Assembly: GCA_030681895.1 (NCBI GenBank)
Contig: JAUXRI010000295.1
Span: 1-57,404, forward strand
Direction of reading: 5' to 3'
DNA length: 57,404 nt
From: Myxococcales bacterium
Lineage (GTDB): Bacteria; Myxococcota; Myxococcia; Myxococcales; Myxococcaceae
Positions 9,831-18,335 of the stretch are shown here, piece by piece; position 1 is the stretch's first letter, and every line of letters begins with the position of its first letter. Both the position numbers and the translations under genes were made by a program. The notes beneath the pieces were generated by a model. The model was not told where the DNA came from and ran no database searches. It worked only from the letters and a program-made list of their open reading frames with translations.

Positions 9831-10514
9831 ATGACGCGCCCGCTCATCGTCGCCATCGACGGCCCTGCCGGAGCGGGCAAGTCCTCCGTCTCGAAGATCC
9901 TCGCGCGGCGGTTGGCGTTCACGCTCGTCGACACCGGCGCGATCTACCGGTGCGTCGCGCTCGAGGCCCGACGGCAGGGCATCGCGCTCGACGACGACCC
10001 GAAGCTCCAGGTGCTGCTTCAGGGGCTGACCGTCACCTTCCACATCGAGGACGACCAGAACCACGTCTTCATCGAGGGGAAAGACGTGTCGGAGGCGATT
10101 CGAACGCCCGAGATCTCGCTCGCCGCCTCGCAGGTCTCGAGCCGGCCGGTGGTGCGAAACCACCTGCTCGACGTTCAGCGGAGGCTCGCGCTCGCGGCAC
10201 AGCACGGCGCGATCCTCGAGGGCCGCGACATCGGCACCGTGGTGTTCCCCGACGCCGACGTGAAGGTGTTTCTCTTCGCGAACCCCGAGATCCGAGCGCG
10301 CCGGCGCTTCGAAGAGCTCTTCGAGAAGGGCAGCGAGAAGCCGATTGGCCAGGTGCTCGACGAGCAGAACCGCCGCGATCGGGAAGACTCGCAACGAGAG
10401 GTCGCGCCCCTGAAGGCCGCCGATGACGCGGTGCAGATCGACTCCACCGGGCTCCCGCTCTCGCAGGTGGTCCAGCAGATCGAAGATCTCGTGCAGAGTC
10501 GGCGGCGTGCGTAG
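9831..10514 (+). CDS. cmk: Cytidylate kinase
   Basis: A 227-aa (d)CMP kinase that phosphorylates CMP and dCMP in pyrimidine nucleotide metabolism. The P-loop is DGPAGAGKSSVSK near the N-terminus, and DTGAIYRCVAL and GRDIGTVVFPDADVK are the conserved CMP-binding and core motifs. The LID-like region has RARRRFEEL. Length is normal (E. coli 227 aa). It starts four bases after accA and its last eight bases overlap the following gene, so accA, cmk and the propeller gene look like one operon. Confidence 0.95.
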   Translation: MTRPLIVAIDGPAGAGKSSVSKILARRLAFTLVDTGAIYRCVALEARRQGIALDDDPKLQVLLQGLTVTFHIEDDQNHVFIEGKDVSEAIRTPEISLAASQVSSRPVVRNHLLDVQRRLALAAQHGAILEGRDIGTVVFPDADVKVFLFANPEIRARRRFEELFEKGSEKPIGQVLDEQNRRDREDSQREVAPLKAADDAVQIDSTGLPLSQVVQQIEDLVQSRRRA

Positions 10515-11736
10515 CGCCATCGTCCTCCTCGGACTCGTCGCGCGAGCCGCGTTCGCGCACGGCCTCCCGCCGCAGACGCTCAGCGTCGCGCCCAACCCGT
10601 GGACGCCCGGCGGACTCGTCGTGCCCACCACGTTCGGCCTGCTCGTCACCGACGATCGCTGCACCTGGAAGTGGATCTGCCCCGATCACCTCGGGCTGGG
10701 GGATCGTGAGCAACCCACGTGGTTCGCGGCGCCATCGGGGACCCTCTTCGCCGGCGCCTTCTCGGGGCTCTTCGTCAGTCGAGATCGCGGCTGTTCCTTC
10801 ACCAGACAGTCCTTCTTCGATGAGACCGGCGCTGCGGATCTCGCGGTGGGGCAGGGCGCGCTCTTCGTCACCTCGTCGAAGTTCGGCGTGATGAACGGCC
10901 TCGCGGTGTCGACCGACGATGGGCAGACGTTCAGCTGGACGTCGCTGAGGGAGACCAACGCGTTCTTCAACGCGGTGAAGGTCGCGCCGTCGCGCCCGCA
11001 GCGCGTCTACGTGTCGAGCTGGTACCTCGACCCGCGCCGCGCCCGCCTGTCCGTGAGCGACGATCGAGGCCAGACGTTCACGGCCATCGATGTGCCGGCG
11101 GGCCTGGCGCCCGGCTCGGTGTTCCTCGTTCACGCGGTCTCGACCTCCGATCCCGACGTCGTCTTCGCCTCGATCACCGACGACTCGGCGCTCCCGGTGC
11201 GATCGTCGCTGCTCCGAAGTGTCGACGGTGGGCGCACCTTCAGCGTCGTGCTCCAGGCCGATGGGCGCGTCTCGAGCGTCGCGCAGGACGGCGGTCGCTG
11301 GTGGGTGGCAGTGGGCGATCGTGTGTTCGCCTCGACCGACGGCGTGTCGTTCGCGGTGCTCCCGAGCCCCAGGCAGCGAGCGTGTGTCGCGCGCGTCGAG
11401 GCCGAGACGCTGGTGTGTGGGCGGCAGCCAGTCGAGGACGGCTTCGGGCTGGCGACGCTGGGAGAGAGCGTCACCCCGGTGCTGACGTGGGACCGGATCT
11501 CAGGGCCCATCTCATGTCCCGCCGGGTCGCCTGCAGCAACGGCCTGCGCAGTGACGTGGCCAGTGGAACTCGCGGAGCTGGGGTTGCCCGCCGATCATGT
11601 TGCAGCCTGTGGCGCGCCGGTGCCTGAGCAACCGGCAAAGAAGACCGGGTGTGAGACCACCTCAGGAAGCGTGCTCCTCGTCGCGGCCGGCTTCTTCCTG
11701 CAGAGGCGCAGAAGAGTAGAGTCGAGCGGCGAATGA
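10507..11736 (+). CDS. Exported BNR/sialidase-like beta-propeller with MYXO-CTERM-like tail
   Basis: About 409 aa from the GTG at 10507, chosen because it begins a signal peptide (RSAIVLLGLVARAAFA). The body has repeated BNR or Asp-box-like motifs such as SRDRGCSFTRQ, STDDGQTFSWTS, SDDRGQTFTAID and SVDGGRTFSVV, typical of photosystem-assembly or VPS10-like propellers. The end carries cysteines, a hydrophobic helix (SVLLVAAGFFLQ) and an Arg cluster (RRRR), as in the MYXO-CTERM sorting signal that directs myxobacterial proteins to the surface. The final four bases overlap the kinase start as ATGA. The binding partner is unknown. Confidence 0.75.
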   Translation: MRSAIVLLGLVARAAFAHGLPPQTLSVAPNPWTPGGLVVPTTFGLLVTDDRCTWKWICPDHLGLGDREQPTWFAAPSGTLFAGAFSGLFVSRDRGCSFTRQSFFDETGAADLAVGQGALFVTSSKFGVMNGLAVSTDDGQTFSWTSLRETNAFFNAVKVAPSRPQRVYVSSWYLDPRRARLSVSDDRGQTFTAIDVPAGLAPGSVFLVHAVSTSDPDVVFASITDDSALPVRSSLLRSVDGGRTFSVVLQADGRVSSVAQDGGRWWVAVGDRVFASTDGVSFAVLPSPRQRACVARVEAETLVCGRQPVEDGFGLATLGESVTPVLTWDRISGPISCPAGSPAATACAVTWPVELAELGLPADHVAACGAPVPEQPAKKTGCETTSGSVLLVAAGFFLQRRRRVESSGE

Positions 11737-13571
11737 AGCTGGCCCCCGACGAATTCACGGGCAGAAGCTACGGGAAGTACGAGGTCCTCTGTCGCCTGGC
11801 TGTTGGAGGCATGGCGGAGATCTTCCTCGGCTTTGCCCGTACGGGGCCGTTTGCGAATCGTCCGGTGGTGTTGAAGAACATTCTGCCCGAGCAGCGCGAA
11901 GACCCCGTCGCGTTGCAGATGCTGCTCGATGAAGCGCGGGTGACGGCCACGCTGTCGCACGCGAACGTCGCGCAGGTCGTCGATCTCGAGCGCGCCGGCG
12001 AAGACGTGCTGATGGTGATCGAGTTCATCCAGGGCGCGAACCTCGAAGAGATCGTCGAGGCCTGGACGAAGCAGAACGAAGCCGTGCCGCTGGGCTACGC
12101 GCTCTCGGTGATTCGTGAAGCGGCGCAGGGCCTGGCTCACGCCCACCTGCACAAAGACGCGCGCGGCCAGGCGCAGCCGATCGTTCACCGCGACGTGACG
12201 CCGCGAAACATCATGACGGGCTTCGACGGCGCCACGAAGATGCTCGACTTCGGCATCGCACGGGCGATGGGCGCTCAGCGTCGCACGGTGGCCGGCATGG
12301 TCCGCGGCACCACCGCGTACATGTCGCCGGAGCAGGCCGTCGGCAAAGACCTCGACCCGCGCAGCGATCTCTTCTCGCTCGGCATCATCTTCCACGAACT
12401 GCTCACCGGGCAGCGGCTGTTCCTGCGAGGCAACGCCGGCGCCGAGATGGCGGCCGTCTACGAGTCCGAGATTCCCCAGCCGTCGAAGGTGAACCGGCGA
12501 GTCCCCAGGGCACTCGACGCGGTGGTGATGAAGGCCCTCGAGCGCAACCGCGACAAGCGGTACCAGAGCGCGGTCGATCTCATTCGCGAGCTGTCGCTGG
12601 CCGCCGGCTCGACCGCCTGGTCGAAGGAACGCTGCGCCGAGATGGTGAAGGAGCGCTTCGCCGAGCGCCTGCGCAACATGGAGAAGCTCCTCACCCGCGT
12701 CCCGCGTGAGGCAGTGGGCTCGACGGATCAGCACGCGGCAGTCGTCGAGCCCTCGGAAGGCCGCACGGTGATGGTGCAGCGCCCCACCGCCCCTCCGCCG
12801 CCGCTCGCCTTCGACGTTCCTGTGCGGACGATGATCGAGTCAGGGCCTGCGGTCGCCGAGCTGCGCGATCGCGCTCGCAAGATCCTCGAGCAGCGGCAGC
12901 AGGTCGAGCCGACTGGCGAAGCCCCAGAGCACGGTGGCGTGCGCGCTCCGCCGATCCCCATCGAAGCGAAGCCAGGCCGGCAGGCTGCTTCGACGGTCGT
13001 TGGTTCTCCCAACCGGCAGGCGACCCCCAACCCGCAGCCCGCGAAAGCCTCGACCACGCCGCAGCCGCAGCCGGCGCGCCAGGGCACCCCTCAACCGCAG
13101 GCCAGCCTGAGCGATGAGCTGTTCGGCGATCTCGACGGCAAGGCCGATCGCACCCGGGTGATGCAGGGGCCGCGGGTCTCGATGCGCAACATCCAGACGG
13201 TGCCGACCGACCCGTCGCGAGAGGCGATCAGTCGGCGTGGCCAGCCGTCGCGCGCGCCGATCGTGATCGCGGCGCTGCTCGCGCTGGTGCTCGGCGCAGG
13301 TGGAGGCGTCTTCCTCTTCTCGCGCATGTCGAAGGCCGAGGTGTCGGGTGGGCTGGGGCGTCTGACGGTGCGCAGCGATCGCCCGGTGTCGGTGATGTTG
13401 ATGGGGCAGGCGCTCGGCCAGACGCCGCTCGACTCGTGGGTGCCCGCGGGCCACCACGCGTTTCAGCTGAAAGAACCCGACGGCACGATCCGCGCGCTCG
13501 CCATCGACGTGGTGCCCGGGCAGGTCGTGGTGAAGGACGTGGTCCTCGATGCGTTGCCGAAGGTCCCGTAG
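11733..13571 (+). CDS. Membrane Ser/Thr protein kinase with extracytoplasmic PEGA domain
   Basis: A 612-aa Hanks-type kinase. The glycine-rich loop is LAVGGMAEIFLG, the ATP lysine is Lys48 (VVLKNI), the catalytic loop is HRDVTPRN with Asp154, and DFG has Asp172; MSPEQ stands for the APE motif. A low-complexity Pro/Gln linker (about 345-460) precedes a transmembrane helix (IVIAALLALVLGAGGG). A PEGA-like domain follows (GRLTVRSDRPVSVML, PLDSWVPAGHHAFQL). The extracytoplasmic PEGA could bind an envelope ligand. The ATGA overlap with the surface propeller gene suggests that the two are coexpressed and perhaps linked in function. Confidence 0.9.
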   Translation: MKLAPDEFTGRSYGKYEVLCRLAVGGMAEIFLGFARTGPFANRPVVLKNILPEQREDPVALQMLLDEARVTATLSHANVAQVVDLERAGEDVLMVIEFIQGANLEEIVEAWTKQNEAVPLGYALSVIREAAQGLAHAHLHKDARGQAQPIVHRDVTPRNIMTGFDGATKMLDFGIARAMGAQRRTVAGMVRGTTAYMSPEQAVGKDLDPRSDLFSLGIIFHELLTGQRLFLRGNAGAEMAAVYESEIPQPSKVNRRVPRALDAVVMKALERNRDKRYQSAVDLIRELSLAAGSTAWSKERCAEMVKERFAERLRNMEKLLTRVPREAVGSTDQHAAVVEPSEGRTVMVQRPTAPPPPLAFDVPVRTMIESGPAVAELRDRARKILEQRQQVEPTGEAPEHGGVRAPPIPIEAKPGRQAASTVVGSPNRQATPNPQPAKASTTPQPQPARQGTPQPQASLSDELFGDLDGKADRTRVMQGPRVSMRNIQTVPTDPSREAISRRGQPSRAPIVIAALLALVLGAGGGVFLFSRMSKAEVSGGLGRLTVRSDRPVSVMLMGQALGQTPLDSWVPAGHHAFQLKEPDGTIRALAIDVVPGQVVVKDVVLDALPKVP

Positions 13572-13622
13572 CGCGTTCAACCACTGACCTGATCTCCGTC
13601 GACTCTCGGCGTCCCTGCGAAT

Positions 13623-15536
13623 ATGGCGGCGCTCATGCTCCAGCTCCTCTCGCTGTCGTGCGCTCTCGTGGCCGGCAACATGCCGCCGCCCAACCGCAAC
13701 CCGCCGCCTCCCGTGAAGGCTGAAGAGAAGAAGGTCGTCGACGAGAAGAAGGCCGCCGAAGCGAGGGCCTTCGCCGCGACGCTCGAGACCGATCTCAAGC
13801 GCCTGTGGGTTCGCAGCTCGACCGCCGAGTGGATCAAGGCGACCTACATCACCGACGACACCGAGCGGAACGCGGCGGCGATGAACGAAGACGCCATGGC
13901 GTTCATCGGCCAGGCCATCAAGAAGTCGCTCACGTACAAGGGCATCAAGCTCGACCCTGAGACCGAGCGCATGCTGGTGCTGCTCAAGGTGTCGCAGTCG
14001 CTCCCGGCGCCGTCTGACGCCGCGAAGCGCACCGAGCTCGCCAACACCGCCGCGAAGCTCGAGGGCCTCTACGGCAAGGGCAAGTTCTGCGCAGACGGCC
14101 ACGTGCCGGGCAAGGACGCCGAGGCCGACAAGAAGCAGTGCAAGGATCTGAACGATCTCTCCGCCGTGCTCACGAAGGTCTCTGAGAAGAAGGCCCCCAG
14201 CTACGACGAGCAATACGAAGCGTGGCGCGGCTGGCACGAGACGTCGAAAGAGATGCGGCCGCTGTTCACCCGGCTGGTCGAGCTGTCGAACGAGGGCGCG
14301 AAGGAGATCGGCCCGAAGGATCTCGGCGAGCTCTGGCGCAGCGCCTACGACATGAGCCCCGCGGAGTTCGAGACCGAGACCGACCGCCTCTGGAACCAGG
14401 TCAAGCCGCTCTACGATCAGCTCCACTGCTACGTGCGCGGCAAGCTCTCGAAGAAGTACGGCGCCGACAAGGTGACGGCGAGCGGCCCGATTCCGGCGCA
14501 CCTGCTCGGCAACATGTGGGCGCAGGAGTGGTCGAACGTCTACCCGATGGTCGAGCCGTACCAGGGCCAGCCCAGCCTCGACGTCACCGCGGGCCTGCAG
14601 AAGCTGAAGAAGGCGAAGAAGCTCGACGAGCAGGGCCTCGTGCGCATCGGCGAGAAGTTCTTCACCTCGATCGGCTTCGACCCGCTGCCCGCGACGTTCT
14701 GGGAGCGCAGCCAGTTCACCAAGCCGCAGGACCGCGACGTCGTCTGTCACGCCAGCGCATGGGACGTCACCTTCTCGAACGATCTGCGCATCAAGATGTG
14801 CATCAAGCTCGACGAGGAGGATCTGATCACCGTCCACCACGAGCTCGGCCACAATTACTACTTCATGCAGTACTGGAAGAAGCCGGTGCTCTTCCAGCAG
14901 GGCGCCAACGACGGCTTCCACGAGGCCATCGGCGACGCGCTGACGCTGTCGATCACGCCGAAGTACCTCAAGGACCTCGGCCTCATCGAGACGCTGCCCA
15001 AAGACGACAAGGGCGTGATCAACGTGCAGATGAAGGACGCGCTCGAGAAGATCGCCTTCCTGCCGTTCGGCCGCATGATCGACCAGTGGCGCTGGGACGT
15101 CTTCAGCGGAAAGGTGCCGCCCTCGAAGTACAACGAGCACTGGTGGGCGCTGCGCCTGAAGTACCAGGGCATCGCTCCGGCCAAGGGCCCGCGCGGCGAG
15201 GAGTTCTTCGACCCGGGCGCGAAGTACCACATCCCCGCGAACGTCCCGTACATGCGCTACTTCCTCGCGCGCATTCTCCAGTTCCAGTTCCACCGCGCGA
15301 TGTGCCAGGCGGCGGGGCACCAGGGGCCGCTCCACACCTGCAGCGTGTACGGAAACAAGGCCGCCGGCGCGAAGCTCAAAGCCATGCTCGAGCTCGGCGC
15401 GTCGAAGCCGTGGCCCGACGCGCTCGAGGTGATGACCGGCCAGCGCCAGATGGATGCCTCGGCCCTCGTCGACTACTTCGCGCCGCTGCAGACGTGGCTG
15501 ACCGAGCAGAACAAGGGCCAGAGCTGCGGCTGGTAG
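13623..15536 (+). CDS. M2 family (ACE-like) peptidyl-dipeptidase
   Basis: A 637-aa zinc peptidase exported by an N-terminal signal peptide (MLQLLSLSCALVAGN from an internal ATG at 13635; either start is possible). The gluzincin site is HHELGH with His406, Glu407 and His410. The third ligand, Glu434, lies in GFHEAIGDAL, 24 residues after the second histidine exactly as in human ACE (His387, Glu411). Length is close to bacterial ACE homologues. It probably removes dipeptides from peptide C-termini in the periplasm or outside. A candidate terminator follows the stop. Confidence 0.9.
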   Translation: MAALMLQLLSLSCALVAGNMPPPNRNPPPPVKAEEKKVVDEKKAAEARAFAATLETDLKRLWVRSSTAEWIKATYITDDTERNAAAMNEDAMAFIGQAIKKSLTYKGIKLDPETERMLVLLKVSQSLPAPSDAAKRTELANTAAKLEGLYGKGKFCADGHVPGKDAEADKKQCKDLNDLSAVLTKVSEKKAPSYDEQYEAWRGWHETSKEMRPLFTRLVELSNEGAKEIGPKDLGELWRSAYDMSPAEFETETDRLWNQVKPLYDQLHCYVRGKLSKKYGADKVTASGPIPAHLLGNMWAQEWSNVYPMVEPYQGQPSLDVTAGLQKLKKAKKLDEQGLVRIGEKFFTSIGFDPLPATFWERSQFTKPQDRDVVCHASAWDVTFSNDLRIKMCIKLDEEDLITVHHELGHNYYFMQYWKKPVLFQQGANDGFHEAIGDALTLSITPKYLKDLGLIETLPKDDKGVINVQMKDALEKIAFLPFGRMIDQWRWDVFSGKVPPSKYNEHWWALRLKYQGIAPAKGPRGEEFFDPGAKYHIPANVPYMRYFLARILQFQFHRAMCQAAGHQGPLHTCSVYGNKAAGAKLKAMLELGASKPWPDALEVMTGQRQMDASALVDYFAPLQTWLTEQNKGQSCGW

Positions 15537-15567
15537 CGTTCCGGCCTGGCGCGCAAAGCTTGTTCAG

Positions 15568-15592
15568 CGCCTGCGGAAAGGGCCGTCAGGCG
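15568..15592 (+). terminator. Candidate terminator hairpin after the M2 peptidase gene
   Basis: CGCCTG (15568-15573) is complementary to CAGGCG (15587-15592), with further CGG/CCG pairing inside. It lies 32 bases after the stop of the peptidase gene. The following bases are only weakly T-rich, so termination efficiency is uncertain. Confidence 0.4.
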
Positions 15593-15624
15593 TCTTCCAT
15601 CGACCATCTCATTCCAGGAGTGTC

Positions 15625-16806
15625 ATGCGTCTCGTCCTCGCCGCTGTTCTCTGCCTCTTCGCGTGGTCCGCGCTCGCCGACTGCGCGGACGGACCCGTTG
15701 ACTGCGCGCATGGCGCCGTGGGGACGCAAGGGCACTGTTGGGACGCCAAAGCCTTCGCTTGCAAGCCATGCGGCAAGAAGAAGTGCCCGAAGATTCCGAC
15801 CGACGCGTTTGCCTTCCCCGACGCCTATATGGCGACGGCGGCTTGTCCCCAATTGGTGTCGGGCAAGCGTGCCGACCACTGCAGCGGCCCTGACAACCTG
15901 TACAAGCCTCTGTTCGTCGCGGCCTGCGACCAGCACGACTACTGCTACCACGGCCGAGATGAGAAGACGTGCAACGAGCAGATCAAGGAGAACATCCTGA
16001 TCACCTGCGACGACTACTACGTCGGGGCAGTGAATGAGGCTCAGCGCTTCGCCTGCAGGAAGATGGGCGACGTCTACAAGATCGCCGTCGAGGTCGGCGG
16101 TCATGAGGGGTGGGTCGCAGACCAGGCGTGGGCTCAGAAGGAGTGCCACCCGTTTCTCGAGAATGCCGACGCGATGCTCTCGGGCTTGCCCTCACTGGTG
16201 CATACGCAGACGAGAACGTATGCCTTCAAAGCACTCCAGTACGTTCGGCTGACCGGTCGGCGCGTCGATGACGGCTACCCCAAGATGATCGAAGAGGAGT
16301 GGCCGGGCCTTCTCGCCGCACTCGGAGAAAGCGGTGTGCCCGCCGATCACATCGACGCCGCCGCGAACTTCGGCAAGGACTACTACTTCTTCAGCGGCAA
16401 GCGGTTCGCGCGGTGGAACATCGAGAAGGACAAGGTCGGCAAGAGCGGCCCATTGACGGCAGAGCCCTTCAACCTGAAGCCGCCGTTCTCGGAGAAGATC
16501 GACGTCGCAGTCGAGTGGGGAAGCGCCGTGCAGGTGCCGCTGATGAACCTGCCGCCCTTCGATCGCGTGTACTTCTTCAACACACAGGCGGACACCTACC
16601 TGCGGTTTGACGTGTCCAGCATGTCGGTGGACAAGAACTACCCTCGCGCCATCAAGAAGGGGTGGGCGGGCCTGGTCGTCGGTTCGGCAGCGGCGAAAAT
16701 GGGGCCGGACGCCGTCTTCGTCTCAGGGGGCACATTCTCGAAATGGGACATCACTGACGACGATCTGAAGAAGGGCTTCCCGAAGACCATCGTCGAAGGG
16801 TGGTAG
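15625..16806 (+). CDS. Secreted phospholipase A2-like protein fused to hemopexin-like repeats
   Basis: A 393-aa protein with a signal peptide (MRLVLAAVLCLFAWSALA) and an AGGAG ribosome-binding site at 15614-15618. Residues about 80-150 hold a cysteine-rich PLA2 core: DHCSGPDN is loop-like, and ACDQHDYCY carries the His104-Asp105 catalytic pair. Residues about 198-393 hold four hemopexin-like blades with conserved YVRLTGRRVDDGYPK, YYFFSGKRFARWN, VYFFNTQADTYLRFD and VFVSGGTFSKWD. The protein probably cleaves phospholipids outside the cell, and the propeller may bind a surface or ligand. A fusion of these two domains is unusual (see findings). The disulfide-rich N-terminus fits secretion. Confidence 0.8.
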   Translation: MRLVLAAVLCLFAWSALADCADGPVDCAHGAVGTQGHCWDAKAFACKPCGKKKCPKIPTDAFAFPDAYMATAACPQLVSGKRADHCSGPDNLYKPLFVAACDQHDYCYHGRDEKTCNEQIKENILITCDDYYVGAVNEAQRFACRKMGDVYKIAVEVGGHEGWVADQAWAQKECHPFLENADAMLSGLPSLVHTQTRTYAFKALQYVRLTGRRVDDGYPKMIEEEWPGLLAALGESGVPADHIDAAANFGKDYYFFSGKRFARWNIEKDKVGKSGPLTAEPFNLKPPFSEKIDVAVEWGSAVQVPLMNLPPFDRVYFFNTQADTYLRFDVSSMSVDKNYPRAIKKGWAGLVVGSAAAKMGPDAVFVSGGTFSKWDITDDDLKKGFPKTIVEGW

Positions 16807-16871
16807 GGCGAGGCGTTCCCAGCCACGAGGGAGGGTGTTCCGCGCAGGTAGGGCTTTCACCCCGGCCGGGT

Positions 16872-16918
16872 TTGGTGTTCATCCTGCCTGCGGGCGTCGG
16901 CCCGCGGAGGAGCACCAA
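16872..16918 (+). promoter_or_regulatory. Nested hairpin sequestering the moaC ribosome-binding site
   Basis: Three nested perfect inverted repeats precede moaC: TTGGTG (16872-16877) with CACCAA (16913-16918), TCCT (16882-16885) with AGGA (16908-16911), and GCGGGC (16890-16895) with GCCCGC (16900-16905). The AGGA arm is the Shine-Dalgarno core, and the outer arm reaches the A of the start codon. A folded transcript would therefore hide the ribosome-binding site. Confidence 0.55.
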
Positions 16919-17391
16919 TGAAGATGGTGGATGTGGGCGCGAAGGCAAAGACGGAGCGGGTCGCGGTCGCCAGGGGCAGGGTGCGCATGTCGAGCCAGGC
17001 CCTCGCCGCCGTGCGCGATCGCACGGTGGAGAAGGGTGACGTGCTCGCAGCCGCGCGCGTCGCCGCCATCATGGGCGCGAAGAAGACCCCTGATCTCATT
17101 CCCCTCTGCCACCCGATCAGCCTCTCTGGCGTCGAGGTCGACCTCTCGGCGGGGTCGGTCGGCGTCGATATCAAGGTGACCGTGAAGACAGTCGACCGTA
17201 CCGGCGTCGAGATGGAGGCGCTCACGGCCGTCTCGGCTGCGGCGCTGACGGTCTACGACATGCTCAAGTCCATCGATCGCGGCATGGCGATCGAGTCGAT
17301 TCAGCTGGAGCACAAGAGCGGTGGGCGCTCGGGCGTCTGGACGCGTGCAGAGATCGCTCAGGCGAAGTTGAAGGCCAGGAGGAAGTCGTGA
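16918..17391 (+). CDS. moaC: Cyclic pyranopterin monophosphate synthase MoaC
   Basis: A 157-aa protein, the usual MoaC length. It converts the MoaA product (3',8-cyclo-GTP) to cyclic pyranopterin monophosphate in molybdenum cofactor synthesis. The conserved LIPLCHPISL motif and the GVEMEALTAVSAAALTVYDM block are present, and EHKSGG occurs near the end. Other moa genes are absent from the window. The stop overlaps the next gene as GTGA. The upstream nested hairpin hides its ribosome-binding site. Confidence 0.95.
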   Translation: MKMVDVGAKAKTERVAVARGRVRMSSQALAAVRDRTVEKGDVLAAARVAAIMGAKKTPDLIPLCHPISLSGVEVDLSAGSVGVDIKVTVKTVDRTGVEMEALTAVSAAALTVYDMLKSIDRGMAIESIQLEHKSGGRSGVWTRAEIAQAKLKARRKS

Positions 17392-18335
17392 CGTCACTCG
17401 TTCTCGCGCTTGCGCTGTCTGCGTTGCCGGTCGATCCGCTCGTGCCGGGCAGCCCCGTCATGCTGCGCGGCCACACCGACGTCGTCACCGCGCTGGCCTT
17501 CAGCCCTGACGGCACGTCCATCGTCTCGGGCAGCCGCGACAAGTCGGTGCGCTTCTGGAGCCTCGAGACCGGCGCCGTCACCCTCACCATTCCCGGCGCC
17601 CGCGAGCAGCCCGTCTCGCTCGCCTTCACCGCCGACGGCAAGCGCCTCGCCATCGGAGACTCGTCGTTCGAGGTGCGCGTCGTCGAGGTGCCGTCGGGCA
17701 CCGTCGTGCAGACCATTCTCCACCCCGACACCCTCTCGCAGGTCGCCTTCGATGCCTCTGGCGAGCGCCTCATGGTGACCGGCTTCAACGGCAACGCCGC
17801 GCTCTACTCGGTGAAGGACGGCAAGAAGTTGCTGACCTTGCGGGCCAACTCGGTCGGCATGTTGCCCGACGGGAAAGAGGCCATCGTCGCGACCCCCGAT
17901 CACATCCTGCGGACCCTCGATCTCAAGACCGGCAAGTCGAAGAAGGACGTGTCGATGGACAATCAAGCGTCGATGGTCGTGCTCTCTCGAGACGGCTCGG
18001 CGCTGCTGACCTGGAGCCCGAAGTCTCCCGACGTGCAGGTGTGGGACCGGAAGACCGGGAAGGTGAGCGCGACCCTCAAGGGCCCCGTGTCCGAGGCCTC
18101 GATGCCCGAGAAGCGCACCAGCACCGAGATCGTCTCGGCGGTCGTCTCGATCGACGGCAAGGTGCTCGCGACCTCGTCGGTCGACAAAGCGATTCGGGTC
18201 TGGAACATCGCGGCGGGGACGATCACGAAGACCTTCCCCGTTCAGCAGCAGGTGAGGCTCGCGCTGTCGGCAGACGGAGTGTGGGTCGCCGCGGCTGATA
18301 CGGGCGTGGTGAAGCTCTTCAAGCTCACCCCCTGA
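17388..18335 (+). CDS. WD40 repeat protein
   Basis: A 315-aa protein with a GTG start overlapping the moaC stop. A short hydrophobic N-terminus (MTSLVLALALSALPVD) may direct export. WD40 repeats are visible as GHTDVVTALAFSPDGTSIV followed by SRDKSVRFWSL, then LAFTADGKRLAIGDSS, VAFDASGERLMVTGF, VWDRKTGKVSATL and SVDKAIRVWNIA. The number of repeats fits one propeller. Such proteins are scaffolds; the partner is not known. It overlaps the convergent Nudix gene by 11 bases. Confidence 0.8.
   Translation: MTSLVLALALSALPVDPLVPGSPVMLRGHTDVVTALAFSPDGTSIVSGSRDKSVRFWSLETGAVTLTIPGAREQPVSLAFTADGKRLAIGDSSFEVRVVEVPSGTVVQTILHPDTLSQVAFDASGERLMVTGFNGNAALYSVKDGKKLLTLRANSVGMLPDGKEAIVATPDHILRTLDLKTGKSKKDVSMDNQASMVVLSRDGSALLTWSPKSPDVQVWDRKTGKVSATLKGPVSEASMPEKRTSTEIVSAVVSIDGKVLATSSVDKAIRVWNIAAGTITKTFPVQQQVRLALSADGVWVAAADTGVVKLFKLTP

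Noticed and set aside
12840..15335. An 831-codon open frame on the minus strand under the kinase and peptidase genes
   Set aside because: It is Arg/Leu/His-rich with no recognisable domain and lies opposite two strongly supported genes; it is a shadow frame caused by high GC.
16807..16917. Known molybdenum cofactor riboswitch in the moaC leader
   Set aside because: The region is short and does not show the multi-stem layout of the Moco RNA motif; only the nested hairpin is supported.
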